Source: Odiellus spinosus (taxonomy: Eukaryota > Arthropoda > Arachnida > Opiliones > Phalangiidae). Taken from it: a stretch of DNA of 64,000 nucleotides. The notes beneath the pieces were generated by a model. It was not told the DNA's origin. It worked only from the letters and a program-made list of their open reading frames with translations, and made no database searches. Below, in pieces: positions 40,481-53,241 of the stretch (position 1 is the first letter of the stretch; each line of letters begins with the position of its first letter). The stretch spans positions 1,860,001-1,924,000 of the forward strand of contig OY987232.1 in the NCBI GenBank assembly GCA_963920705.1. Reading direction: 5' to 3'. The position numbers and the translations under genes were made by a program.

Positions 40481-43400
40481 CTATACTTGGGAAATTTGTG
40501 AATCTATACTTGGGAAATTTGTGAATCTATACTCTGGAAATTTGTGAATCTATACATGGTAAATTTGTGATACTAATCTTGGGAAATTGGTGGATCTATA
40601 CTTGGGAAATTGCTGGATCTATACTTGGGAAATTTGTGAAACTATACATGGTAAATTTGTAAATCTATACTTGGGAAATTTGTGAATCTATACTTGGGAA
40701 ATTTGTGAATCTATACTTGTGAAATTTGTGAATCTATACTTGGGAAATTTGTGAATCTAATCTTGGGAAATTGGTGGATCTATACTTGGAAAATTGCTGG
40801 ATCTATACTTGGGAAATTTGTGAAACTATACATGGTAAATTTGTAAATCTATACTTGGGAAATTTGTGAATTTATACTTGGGAAATTTGTGAATCTATAC
40901 TTGTGAAATTTGTGAATCTATACTTGGGAAATATGTGAATTTATACTTGGGAAATTTGTGAATCTATACATGGTAAATTTGTGAATCTATACTTGGGAAA
41001 TTTGTGAATCTATACTTGGGAAATTTGTGAATCTATACTTGGGAAATTTGTGAATCTACACTTGGGAAATTTGTGAATCTAAACTTGGGAAATTTGTGAA
41101 TCTATACTTGGGAAATTGGTGGATCTATACTTGAGAAAATTGTGGATCTATACTTGGGAAATTGTTGGATCTATACTTGGGAAATTTTTGAATCTATACT
41201 TGGGAAATATGTGAATCTATACTTGGGAAATTTGAGAATCTACACTTGGGAAATTTGTGAATCTATACTTGTGAAATTTGTGAACCTATACTTGGGAAAT
41301 TTGTGAAACTATACTTGGGAAATATGTAAATAAATATGGTAAATTTGTGAATCTAATCTTGGGAAATTGGTGGATCTATACTTGGGAAATTGCTGGATCT
41401 ATACTTGGGAAATTGCTGGATCTATACCTGGGAAATTTGTGAATCTATACATGGTAAATTTGTAAATCTATACTTGGGAAATTTGTGAATCTATACTTGT
41501 GAAATTTGTGAATCTATACTTGTGAAATTTGTGAATCTATACTTGGGAAATTTGTGAATCTATACTTGGGAAATATGTGAATCTATACTTGGGAAATTTG
41601 TGAATCTATACATGGTAAATTTGTGAATCTATACTTGGGAAATTTGTGAATCTATTCTTGGGAAATTTGTGAATCTATACTTGGGAAATTTGTGAATCTA
41701 TACTTGGGAAATTTGTGAATCTATACTTCTGAAATTTGTGAATCTATACTTGGGAAATTTGTGAATCTATACTTGGGAAATTTATGAATCTATACTTGGG
41801 AAATTTGTGAATCTATGCTTGGGAAATTTGTGAATCTATACTTGGGAAATTTCTGAATCTATACTTGGGAAATTTGTGAATCTATACATGGTAAATTTTA
41901 AAATCTATACTTGGGAAATTTGTGAATCTATACATGGTAAATTTGTGAATCTATACTTGGGAAATTTTGAATCTATACTTGGGAAATTGGTGGATCTATA
42001 CTTGGGAAATTTGTGAATCTATACTTGGGAAATATGTGAATCTATACTTGGGAAATTTGTGAATCTAATCTTGGGAAATTGGTGGATCTATACTTGGGAA
42101 ATTGCTGGATCTATACTTGGGAAATTTGTGAATCTATACATGGTAAATTTGTAAATCTATACTTGGGAAATTTGTGAATCTCTACTTGGGAAATTTGTGA
42201 ATCTATACTTGTGAAATTTGTGAATCTATACTTGGGAAATTTGTGAATCTATACTTGGGAAATATGTGAATCTATACTTGGGAAATTTGTGAATCTATAC
42301 ATGGTAAATTTGTGAATCTATACTTGGGAAATTTGTGAATCTATACTTGGGAAATTTGTGAATCTATACTTGGGAAATTGCTGGATCTATATTTGAGAAA
42401 TTTGTGGATCTATACTTGGGAAATTGGTGGATCTATACTTGGGAAATTTGTGAATCTATACTTGTTAAATATGTGAATCTATACTTGGGAAATTTGTGAA
42501 TCTATATTTGGGAAATTTGTGAATCTATACTTGGGAAATTTGAGAATCTATACTTGGGAAATTTGTGAATCTATACTTGGGAAATTTGTGAATCTAAGTT
42601 TGGGAAATTGGTGGATCTATACTTGGGAAATTGGTGGATCTATACTTGGGAAATTGCTTGATCTATACTTGGGAAATTTGTGAATCTATACTTGGGAAAT
42701 ATGTGAATCTATACATGGTAAATTTGTGAATCTAATCTTGGGAAATTGGTGGATCTATACTTGGGAAATTGGTGGATCTATACTTGGGAAATTGCTGGAT
42801 CTATACTTGGGAAATTTGTGAAACTATACATGGTAAATTAATAAATCTATACTTGGGAAATTTGTGAATCTATACTTGGGAAATTTGTGAATCTATACTT
42901 GTGAAATTTGTGAATCTATACTTGGGAAATTTGTGAATCTAATCTTGGGAAATTGGTGGATCTATACTTGGGAAATTGCTGGATCTATACTTGGGAAATT
43001 TGTGAAACTATACATGGTAAATTTGTAAATCTATACTTGGGAAATTTGTGAATCTATACTTGGGAAATTTGTGTATCTATACTTGTGAAATTTGTGAATC
43101 TATACTTGTGAAATTTGTGAATCTATACTTGGGAAATATGTGAATCTATACTTGGGAAATTTGTGAATCTATACATGGTAAATTTGTGAATCTATACTTG
43201 GGAAATTTGTGAATCTATACTTGGGAAATTTGTGAATCTATACTTGGGAAATTTGTGAATCTATACTTGGGAAATTTGTGAATCTATACTTGGGAAATTT
43301 GTGAATCTATACTTGGGAAATTTGTGAATCTATACTTGGGAAATTTGTGAATCTACACTTGGGAAATTTGTGAATCTAAACTTGGGAAATTTGTGAATCT

Positions 43401-44190
43401 ATACTTGGGAAATTTGTGAATCTATACTTGAGAAATTTGTGAATCTAAACTTGGGAAATTGGTGGATCTATACTTGAGAAAATTGTGGATCTATACTTGG
43501 GAAATTGTTGGATCTATACTTGGGAAATTTTTGAATCTATACTTGGGAAATATGTGAATCTATACTTGGGAAATTTGTCAATCTATACTTGGGAAATTTG
43601 AGAATCTATACTTGGGAAATTTGTGAATCTATACTTGTGAAATTTGTGAACCTATACTTGGGAAATATGTGAGTCTATACTTGGGAAATTTGTGAATCTA
43701 TACATGGTAAATTTGTGAATCTATACTTGGGAAATTTGTTAATCTATACTTGTGAAATTTGTGAATCTATACTTGTGAAATTTGTGAATCTATACTTGGG
43801 AAATTTGTGAATCTATACTTGGGAAATTTGTGAATCTATACTTGGGAAATTTGTGAATCTATGCTTGGGAAATTTGTGAATCTAAACTTGGGAAATTGGT
43901 GGATCTATACTTGGGAAATTGGTGGATCTATACTTGGGAAATTGGTGGATCTATACTTGGGAAATTTGAATCTATACATGGTAAATTTGAGAATCTATAC
44001 TTGGGAAATTTGTGAATCTATACTTGTGAAATTTGTGAATCTATACTTGGGAAATTTGTGAATCTATACTTGGGAAATTTGTGAATCTATACTTGGGAAA
44101 TTTGTGAATCTATGCTTGGGAAATTTGTGAATCTAAACTTGGGAAATTGGTGGATCTATACTTGGGAAATTGCTGGATCTATACTTGGGA

Positions 44191-44325
44191 AATTGGTGGA
44201 TCTATACTTGGCAAATTTCTGGATCTATACTTGGGAAATTGCTGGATCTATACTTGGGAAATTGGTGGATCTATACTTAGGAAATTGTTGGATCTATATT
44301 TGGGAAATTGGTGGATCTATACTTG
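44191..44325 (+). repeat. Left-domain-like patch 2
   Basis: The order GGTGG, TCTGG, GCTGG, GGTGG, GTTGG with ATATTTGGG, then GGTGG matches 930-1065 in the left domain. Substitutions noticed are GGC for GGG near 44211, TAG for TGG near 44279 and GGT for GGA near 44327. The TCTGG and ATATTTGGG forms together are typical of the first 1.7 kb. Confidence 0.65.
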
Positions 44326-46380
44326 GGTAATTGGTGAATCTATACATGGTAAATTTGTAAATCTATACTTGGGAAATTTGTGAATCTATACTTGTGAAAT
44401 TTGTGAATCTATACTTGGGAAATTTGTGAATCTATACTTGGGAAATATGTGAATCTATACTTGGGAAATTTGTGAATCTATACATGGTAAATTTGTGAAT
44501 CTATACTTGGAAAATTTGTGAATCTATACTTGGGAAATTTGTGAATCTATACTTGGGAAATTTGTGAATCTATACTTGGGAAATTTGTGAATCTATACTT
44601 GGGAAATTTGTGAATCTATACTTGGGAAATTTGTGAATCTATACTTGGGAAATTTGTGAATCTAAACTTGGGAAATTTGTGAATCTATACTTGGGAAATT
44701 TGTGAATCTATACTTGGGAAATATGTGAATCTATACTTGGGAAATTTGTGAATCTATACTTGGGAAATTGGTGGATCTATACTTGGGAAATTGCTTGATC
44801 TATACTTGGGAAATTTGTGAATCTATACTTGGGAAATATGTGAATCTATACATGGTAAATTTGTGAATCTATACTTGGGAAATTGCTGGATCTATACTTG
44901 GGAAATTTGTGAATCTATACATGGTAAATTTGTAAATCTATACTTGGGAAATTTGTGAACCTATACTTGGGAAATTTGTGAATCTATACTTGTGAAATTT
45001 GTGAATCTATACTTGGGAAATTTGTGAATCTATACTTGGGAAATTTGTGAATCTATACTTGGGAAATATGTGAATCTATACTTGGGAAATTTGTGAATCT
45101 ATACATGGTAAATTTGTGAATCTATACTTGGAAAATTTGTGAATCTATACTTGGGAAATTGCTGGATCTATACTTGGGAAATTTGTGAAACTATACATGG
45201 TAAATTTGTAAATCTATACTTGGGAAATTTGTGAATCTATACTTGGTAAATTTGTGAATCTATACTTGTGAAATTTGTGAATCTATACTTGGGAAATTTG
45301 TGAATCTAATCTTGGGAAATTGGTGGATCTATACTCCGGAAATTGCTGGATCTATACTTGGGAAATTTGTGAAACTATTCATGGTAAATTTGTAAATCTA
45401 TACTTGGGAAATTCGTGAATCTATACTTGGGAAATTTGTGAATCTATACTTGTGAAATTTGTGAATCTATACTTGGGAAATATGTGAATCTATACTTGGG
45501 AAATTTGTGAATCTATACATGGTAAATTTGTGAATCTATACTTGGGAAATTTGTGAATCTATACTTGGGAAATTTGTGAATCTATACTTGGGAAATTTGT
45601 GAATCTATACTTGGGAAATTTCTGAATCTATACTTGGGAAATTTGTGAATCTATACTTGGGAAATTTGTGAATCTACACTTGGGAAATTTGTGAATCTAA
45701 ACTTGGGAAATTTGTGAATCTATACTTGGGAAATTTGTGAATCTAATCTTGGGAAATTGGTGGATCTATACTTGGGAAATTGGTGGATCTATACTTGGGA
45801 AATTGCTGGATCTATACTTGGGAAATTTGTGAATCTATACATGGTAAATTTGTAAATCTATACTTGGGAAATTTGTGAATCTCTACTTGGGAAATTTGTG
45901 AATCTATACTTGTGAAATTTGTGAATCTATACTTGGGAAATTTGTGAATCTATACATGGTAAATTTGTGAATCTATACTTGGGAAATTTGTGAATCTATA
46001 CTTGGGAAATTTCTGAATCTATACTTGGGAAATTTGAGAATCTATACATGGTAAATTTTTAAATCTATACTTGGGAAATTTGTGAATCTATACATGGTAA
46101 ATTTGTGAATCTATACTTGGGAAATTTTGAATCTATACTTGGGAAATTGGAGGATCTATACTTGGGAAATTTGTGAATCTATACTTGGGAAATATGTGAA
46201 TCTATACTTGGGAAATTTGTGAATCTATACTTGGGAAATTTGTGAATCTATACTTGGGAAATTTGTGAATCTAAACTTGGGAAATTGGTGGATCTATACT
46301 TGGGAAATTGGTGGATCTATACTTGGGAAATTGCTTGATCTATACTTGGGAAATTTGTGAAACTATACTTGGGAAATATG

Positions 46381-49300
46381 TAAATAAATATGGTAAATTT
46401 GTGAATCTAATCTTGGGAAATTGTTGGATCTATACTTGGGAAATTGCTGGATCTATACTTGGGAAATTGCTGGATCTATACTTGGGAAATTTGTGAATCT
46501 ATACATGGTAAATTTGTAAATCTATACTTGGGAAATTTGTGAATCTATACTTGGGAAATTTGTGAATCTATACTTGTGAAATTTGTGAATCTATACTTGG
46601 GAAATATGTGAATCTATACTTGGGAAATTTGTGAATCTATACATGGTAAATTTGTTAATCTATACTTGGGAAATTTGTGAATCTACACTTGGGAAATTTG
46701 TGAATCTATACTTGGGAAATTTGTGAATCTATACTTGGGAAATTTGTGAATCTATACTTGGGAAATATGTGAATCTATACTTGGGAAATTTGTGAATCTA
46801 TACTTGGGAAATTTGTGAATCTATACTTGGTAAATTTGTGAATCTATACTTCTGAAATTTGTGAATCTATACTTGGGAAATTTGTGAATCTATACTTGGG
46901 AAATTTATGAATCTATACTTGGGAAATTTGTGAATCTATGCTTGGGAAATTTGTGAATCTATACTTAGGAAATTTCTGAATCTATACTTGGGAAATTTGT
47001 GAATCTATACATGGTAAATTTTAAAATCTATACTTGGGAAATTTGTGAATCTATACATGGTAAATTTGTGAATCTATACTTGGGAAATTTTGAATCTATA
47101 CTTGGGAAATTGGTGGATCTATACTTGGGAAATTTGTGAATCTATACTTAAGAAATATGTGAATCTATACTTGGGAAATTTGTGAATCTAATCTTGGGAA
47201 ATTGGTGGATCTATACTTGGGAAATTGGTGGATCTATACTTGGGAAATTGCTGGATCTATACTTGGGAAATTTGTGAATCTATACATGGTAAATTTGTAA
47301 ATCTATACTTGGGAAATTTGTGAATCTCTACTTGGGAAATTTGTGAATCTATACTTGTGAAATTTGTGAATCTATACTTGGGAAATTTGTGAATCTATAC
47401 TTGGGAAATATGTGAATCTATACTTGGGAAATTTGTGAATCTATACATGGTAAATTTGTGAATCTATACTTGGGAAATTTGTGAATCTAATCTTGGGAAA
47501 TTGGTGGATCTATACTTGGGAAATTGGTGGATCTATACTTGGGAAATTGCTGGATATATACTTGGGAAATTTGTGAATCTATACATGGTAAATTTGTAAA
47601 TCTATACTTGGGAAATTTGTGAATCTCTACTTGGGAAATTTGTGAATCTATACTTGTGAAATTTGTGAATCTATACTTGGGAAATTTGTGAATCTATACT
47701 TGGGAAATATGTGAATCTATACTCGGGAAATTTGTGAATCTATACATGGTAAATTTGTGAATCTATACTTGGGAAATTTGTGAATCTATACTTGGGAAAT
47801 TTCTGAATCTATACTTGGGAAATTTGTGAATCTATACATGGTAAATTTTTAAATCTATACTTGGGAAATTTGTGAATCTATACATGGTAAATTTGTGAAT
47901 CTATACTTGGGAAATTTTGAATCTATACTTGGGAAATTGGTGGATCTATACTTGGGAAATTGCTTGATCTATACTTGGGAAATTTGTGAAACTATACTTG
48001 GGAAATATGTAAATAAATATGGTAAATTTGTGAATCTAATCTTGGGAAATTGTTGGATCTATACTTGGGAAATTGCTGGATCTATACTTGGGAAATTGCT
48101 GGATCTATACTTGGGAAATTTGTGAATCTATACATGGTAAATTTGTAAATCTATACTTGGGAAATTTGTGAATCTATACTTGGGAAATTTGTGAATCTAT
48201 ACTTGTGAAATTTGTGAATCTATACTTGGGAAATATGTGAATCTATACTTGGGAAATTTGTGAATCTATACATGGTAAATTTGTTAATCTATACTTGGGA
48301 AATTTGTGAATCTACACTTGGGAAATTTGTGAATCTATACTTGGGAAATTTGTGAATCTATACTTGGGAAATTTGTGAATCTATACTTGGGAAATATGTG
48401 AATCTATACTTGGGAAATTTGTGAATCTATACTTGGGAAATTTGTGAATCTATACTTGGTAAATTTGTGAATCTATACTTCTGAAATTTGTGAATCTATA
48501 CTTGGGAAATTTGTGAATCTATACTTGGTAAATTTGTGAATCTATACTTCTGAAATTTGTGAATCTATACTTGGGAAATTTGTGAATCTATACTTGGGAA
48601 ATTTATGAATCTATACTTGGGAAATTTGTGAATCTATGCTTGGGAAATTTGTGAATCTATACTTAGGAAATTTCTGAATCTATACTTGGGAAATTTGTGA
48701 ATCTATACATGGTAAATTTTAAAATCTATACTTGGGAAATTTGTGAATCTATACATGGTAAATTTGTGAATCTATACTTGGGAAATTTTGAATCTATACT
48801 TGGGAAATTGGTGGATCTATACTTGGGAAATTTGTGAATCTATACTTAAGAAATATGTGAATCTATACTTGGGAAATTTGTGAATCTAATCTTGGGAAAT
48901 TGGTGGATCTATACTTGGGAAATTGGTGGATCTATACTTGGGAAATTGCTGGATCTATACTTGGGAAATTTGTGAATCTATACATGGTAAATTTGTAAAT
49001 CTATACTTGGGAAATTTGTGAATCTCTACTTGGGAAATTTGTGAATCTATACTTGTGAAATTTGTGAATCTATACTTGGGAAATTTGTGAATCTATACTT
49101 GGGAAATATGTGAATCTATACTTGGGAAATTTGTGAATCTATACATGGTAAATTTGTGAATCTATACTTGGGAAATTTGTGAATCTAATCTTGGGAAATT
49201 GGTGGATCTATACTTGGGAAATTGGTGGATCTATACTTGGGAAATTGCTGGATATATACTTGGGAAATTTGTGAATCTATACATGGTAAATTTGTAAATC

Positions 49301-52300
49301 TATACTTGGGAAATTTGTGAATCTCTACTTGGGAAATTTGTGAATCTATACTTGTGAAATTTGTGAATCTATACTTGGGAAATTTGTGAATCTATACTTG
49401 GGAAATATGTGAATCTATACTCGGGAAATTTGTGAATCTATACATGGTAAATTTGTGAATCTATACTTGGGAAATTTGTGAATCTATACTTGGGAAATTT
49501 CTGAATCTATACTTGGGAAATTTGTGAATCTATACATGGTAAATTTTTAAATCTATACTTGGGAAATTTGTGAATCTATACATGGTAAATTTGTGAATCT
49601 ATACTTGGGAAATTTTGAATCTATACTTGGGAAATTGGTGGATCTATACTTGGGAAATTGCTTGATCTATACTTGGGAAATTTGTGAAACTATACTTGGG
49701 AAATATGTAAATAAATATGGTAAATTTGTGAATCTAATCTTGGGAAATTGTTGGATCTATACTTGGGAAATTGCTGGATCTATACTTGGGAAATTGCTGG
49801 ATCTATACTTGGGAAATTTGTGAATCTATACATGGTAAATTTGTAAATCTATACTTGGGAAATTTGTGAATCTATACTTGGGAAATTTGTGAATCTATAC
49901 TTGTGAAATTTGTGAATCTATACTTGGGAAATATGTGAATCTATACTTGGGAAATTTGTGAATCTATACATGGTAAATTTGTTAATCTATACTTGGGAAA
50001 TTTGTGAATCTACACTTGGGAAATTTGTGAATCTATACTTGGGAAATTTGTGAATCTATACTTGGGAAATTTGTGAATCTATACTTGGGAAATATGTGAA
50101 TCTATACTTGGGAAATTTGTGAATCTATACTTGGGAAATTTGTGAATCTATACTTGGTAAATTTGTGAATCTATACTTCTGAAATTTGTGAATCTATACT
50201 TGGGAAATTTGTGAATCTATACTTGGGAAATTTATGAATCTATACTTGGGAAATTTGTGAATCTATGCTTGGGAAATTTGTGAATCTATACTTAGGAAAT
50301 TTCTGAATCTATACTTGGGAAATTTGTGAATCTATACATGGTAAATTTTAAAATCTATACTTGGGAAATTTGTGAATCTATACATGGTAAATTTGTGAAT
50401 CTATACTTGGGAAATTTTGAATCTATACTTGGGAAATTGGTGGATCTATACTTGGGAAATTTGTGAATCTATACTTAAGAAATATGTGAATCTATACTTG
50501 GGAAATTTGTGAATCTAATCTTGGGAAATTGGTGGATCTATACTTGGGAAATTGGTGGATCTATACTTGGGAAATTGCTGGATCTATACTTGGGAAATTT
50601 GTGAATCTATACATGGTAAATTTGTAAATCTATACTTGGGAAATTTGTGAATCTCTACTTGGGAAATTTGTGAATCTATACTTGTGAAATTTGTGAATCT
50701 ATACTTGGGAAATTTGTGAATCTATACTTGGGAAATATGTGAATCTATACTTGGGAAATTTGTGAATCTATACATGGTAAATTTGTGAATCTATACTTGG
50801 GAAATTTGTGAATCTAATCTTGGGAAATTGGTGGATCTATACTTGGGAAATTGGTGGATCTATACTTGGGAAATTGCTGGATATATACTTGGGAAATTTG
50901 TGAATCTATACATGGTAAATTTGTAAATCTATACTTGGGAAATTTGTGAATCTCTACTTGGGAAATTTGTGAATCTATACTTGTGAAATTTGTGAATCTA
51001 TACTTGGGAAATTTGTGAATCTATACTTGGGAAATATGTGAATCTATACTCGGGAAATTTGTGAATCTATACATGGTAAATTTGTGAATCTATACTTGGG
51101 AAATTTGTGAATCTATACTTGGGAAATTTCTGAATCTATACTTGGGAAATTTGTGAATCTATACATGGTAAATTTTTAAATCTATACTTGGGAAATTTGT
51201 GAATCTATACATGGTAAATTTGTGAATCTATACTTGGGAAATTTTGAATCTATACTTGGGAAATTGGTGGATCTATACTTGGGAAATTTGTGAATCTATA
51301 CTTGGGAAATTTGTGAATCTATACTTGGGAAATTTGTGAATCTAAACTTGGGAAATTGGTGGATCTATACTTGGGAAATTGGTGGATCTATACTTGGGAA
51401 ATTGCTTGATCTATACTTGGGAAATTTGTGAAACTATACTTGGGAAATATGTAAATAAATATGGTAAATTTGTGAATCTAATCTTGGGAAATTGTTGGAT
51501 CTATACTTGGGAAATTGCTGGATCTATACTTGGGAAATTGCTGGATCTATACTTGGGAAATTTGTGAATCTATACATGGTAAATTTGTAAATCTATACTT
51601 GGGAAATTTGTGAATCTATACTTGGGAAATTTGTGAATCTATACTTGTGAAATTTGTGAATCTATACTTGGGAAATATGTGAATCTATACTTGGGAAATT
51701 TGTGAATCTATACATGGTAAATTTGTTAATCTATACTTGGGAAATTTGTGAATCTACACTTGGGAAATTTGTGAATCTATACTTGGGAAATTTGTGAATC
51801 TATACTTGGGAAATTTGTGAATCTATACTTGGGAAATATGTGAATCTATACTTGGGAAATTTGTGAATCTATACTTGGGAAATTTGTGAATCTATACTTG
51901 GTAAATTTGTGAATCTATACTTCTGAAATTTGTGAATCTATACTTGGGAAATTTGTGAATCTATACTTGGGAAATTTATGAATCTATACTTGGGAAATTT
52001 GTGAATCTATGCTTGGGAAATTTGTGAATCTATACTTAGGAAATTTCTGAATCTATACTTGGGAAATTTGTGAATCTATACATGGTAAATTTTAAAATCT
52101 ATACTTGGGAAATTTGTGAATCTATACATGGTAAATTTGTGAATCTATACTTGGGAAATTTTGAATCTATACTTGGGAAATTGGTGGATCTATACTTGGG
52201 AAATTTGTGAATCTATACTTAAGAAATATGTGAATCTATACTTGGGAAATTTGTGAATCTAATCTTGGGAAATTGGTGGATCTATACTTGGGAAATTGGT

Positions 52301-53241
52301 GGATCTATACTTGGGAAATTGCTGGATCTATACTTGGGAAATTTGTGAATCTATACATGGTAAATTTGTAAATCTATACTTGGGAAATTTGTGAATCTCT
52401 ACTTGGGAAATTTGTGAATCTATACTTGTGAAATTTGTGAATCTATACTTGGGAAATTTGTGAATCTATACTTGGGAAATATGTGAATCTATACTTGGGA
52501 AATTTGTGAATCTATACATGGTAAATTTGTGAATCTATACTTGGGAAATTTGTGAATCTATACTTGGGAAATTTGTGAATCTAATCTTGGGAAATTGGTG
52601 GATCTATACTTGGGAAATTGGTGGATCTATACTTGGGAAATTGCTGGATATATACTTGGGAAATTTGTGAATCTATACATGGTAAATTTGTAAATCTATA
52701 CTTGGGAAATTTGTGAATCTCTACTTGGGAAATTTGTGAATCTATACTTGTGAAATTTGTGAATCTATACTTGGGAAATTTGTGAATCTATACTTGGGAA
52801 ATATGTGAATCTATACTCGGGAAATTTGTGAATCTATACATGGTAAATTTGTGAATCTATACTTGGGAAATTTGTGAATCTATACTTGGGAAATTTCTGA
52901 ATCTATACTTGGGAAATTTGTGAATCTATACATGGTAAATTTTTAAATCTATACTTGGGAAATTTGTGAATCTATACATGGTAAATTTGTGAATCTATAC
53001 TTGGGAAATTTTGAATCTATACTTGGGAAATTGGTGGATCTATACTTGGGAAATTTGTGAATCTATACTTGGGAAATATGTGAATCTATACTTGGGAAAT
53101 TTGTGAATCTATACTTGGGAAATTTGTGAATCTATACTTGGGAAATTTGTGAATCTAAACTTGGGAAATTGGTGGATCTATACTTGGGAAATTGCTTGAT
53201 CTATACTTGGGAAATTTGTGAAACTATACTTGGGAAATATG
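46381..53241 (+). repeat. HOR of 1.63-1.79 kb, four units
   Basis: Units measured between GTAAATAAATATGG markers (46381, 48010, 49708, 51452, 53242) are 1,629, 1,698, 1,744 and 1,790 bp. Each holds ACTTAAGAAATATG (47146, 48844, 50473, 52217), ACTCGGGAAATTTG (47721, 49419, 51048, 52815) and a GCTGGATATATAC monomer. Length differences are whole monomers: a 3-monomer tandem duplication near 48454-48591 in the second unit, a 5-monomer block present near 51280 but missing near 47937 and 49635, and an extra monomer near 52560. Confidence 0.85.
48454..48591 (+). repeat. 69-bp (3-monomer) local tandem duplication
   Basis: The three-monomer string ACTTGGTAAA, ACTTCTGAAA, ACTTGGGAAA occurs at 48454-48522 and again at 48523-48591. 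The sister HOR units, for example near 50150 and 51900, have it once. This is a one-step expansion visible inside an otherwise constant HOR. Confidence 0.8.

Larger units (their letters stand above)
40379..46380 (+). repeat. Mixed satellite zone with left-domain patches
   Basis: The 920/943 HOR ends at 40379 and is partly resumed at 40569 (GATACTAATC). The zone includes a patch matching the left domain at 40380-40480, a block of about 1 kb shared with 32.7-33.7 kb and 34.8-35.7 kb (ending at 42378), monomers with ATTAATAAATC near 42838, and a GGTGG-rich cluster at 43861-44383 whose central part matches the left domain. Rare point variants include ACTCCGGAAATT near 45332. Forward ORFs at 43861-44061, 44112-44330 and 44147-44383 are repeat artefacts. 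Confidence 0.78.

Noticed and set aside
43861..44383. Overlapping ORFs at 43861-44061, 44112-44330 and 44147-44383
   Set aside because: Same repeat artefact in a GGTGG-rich cluster; overlapping frames yield the same peptide period.
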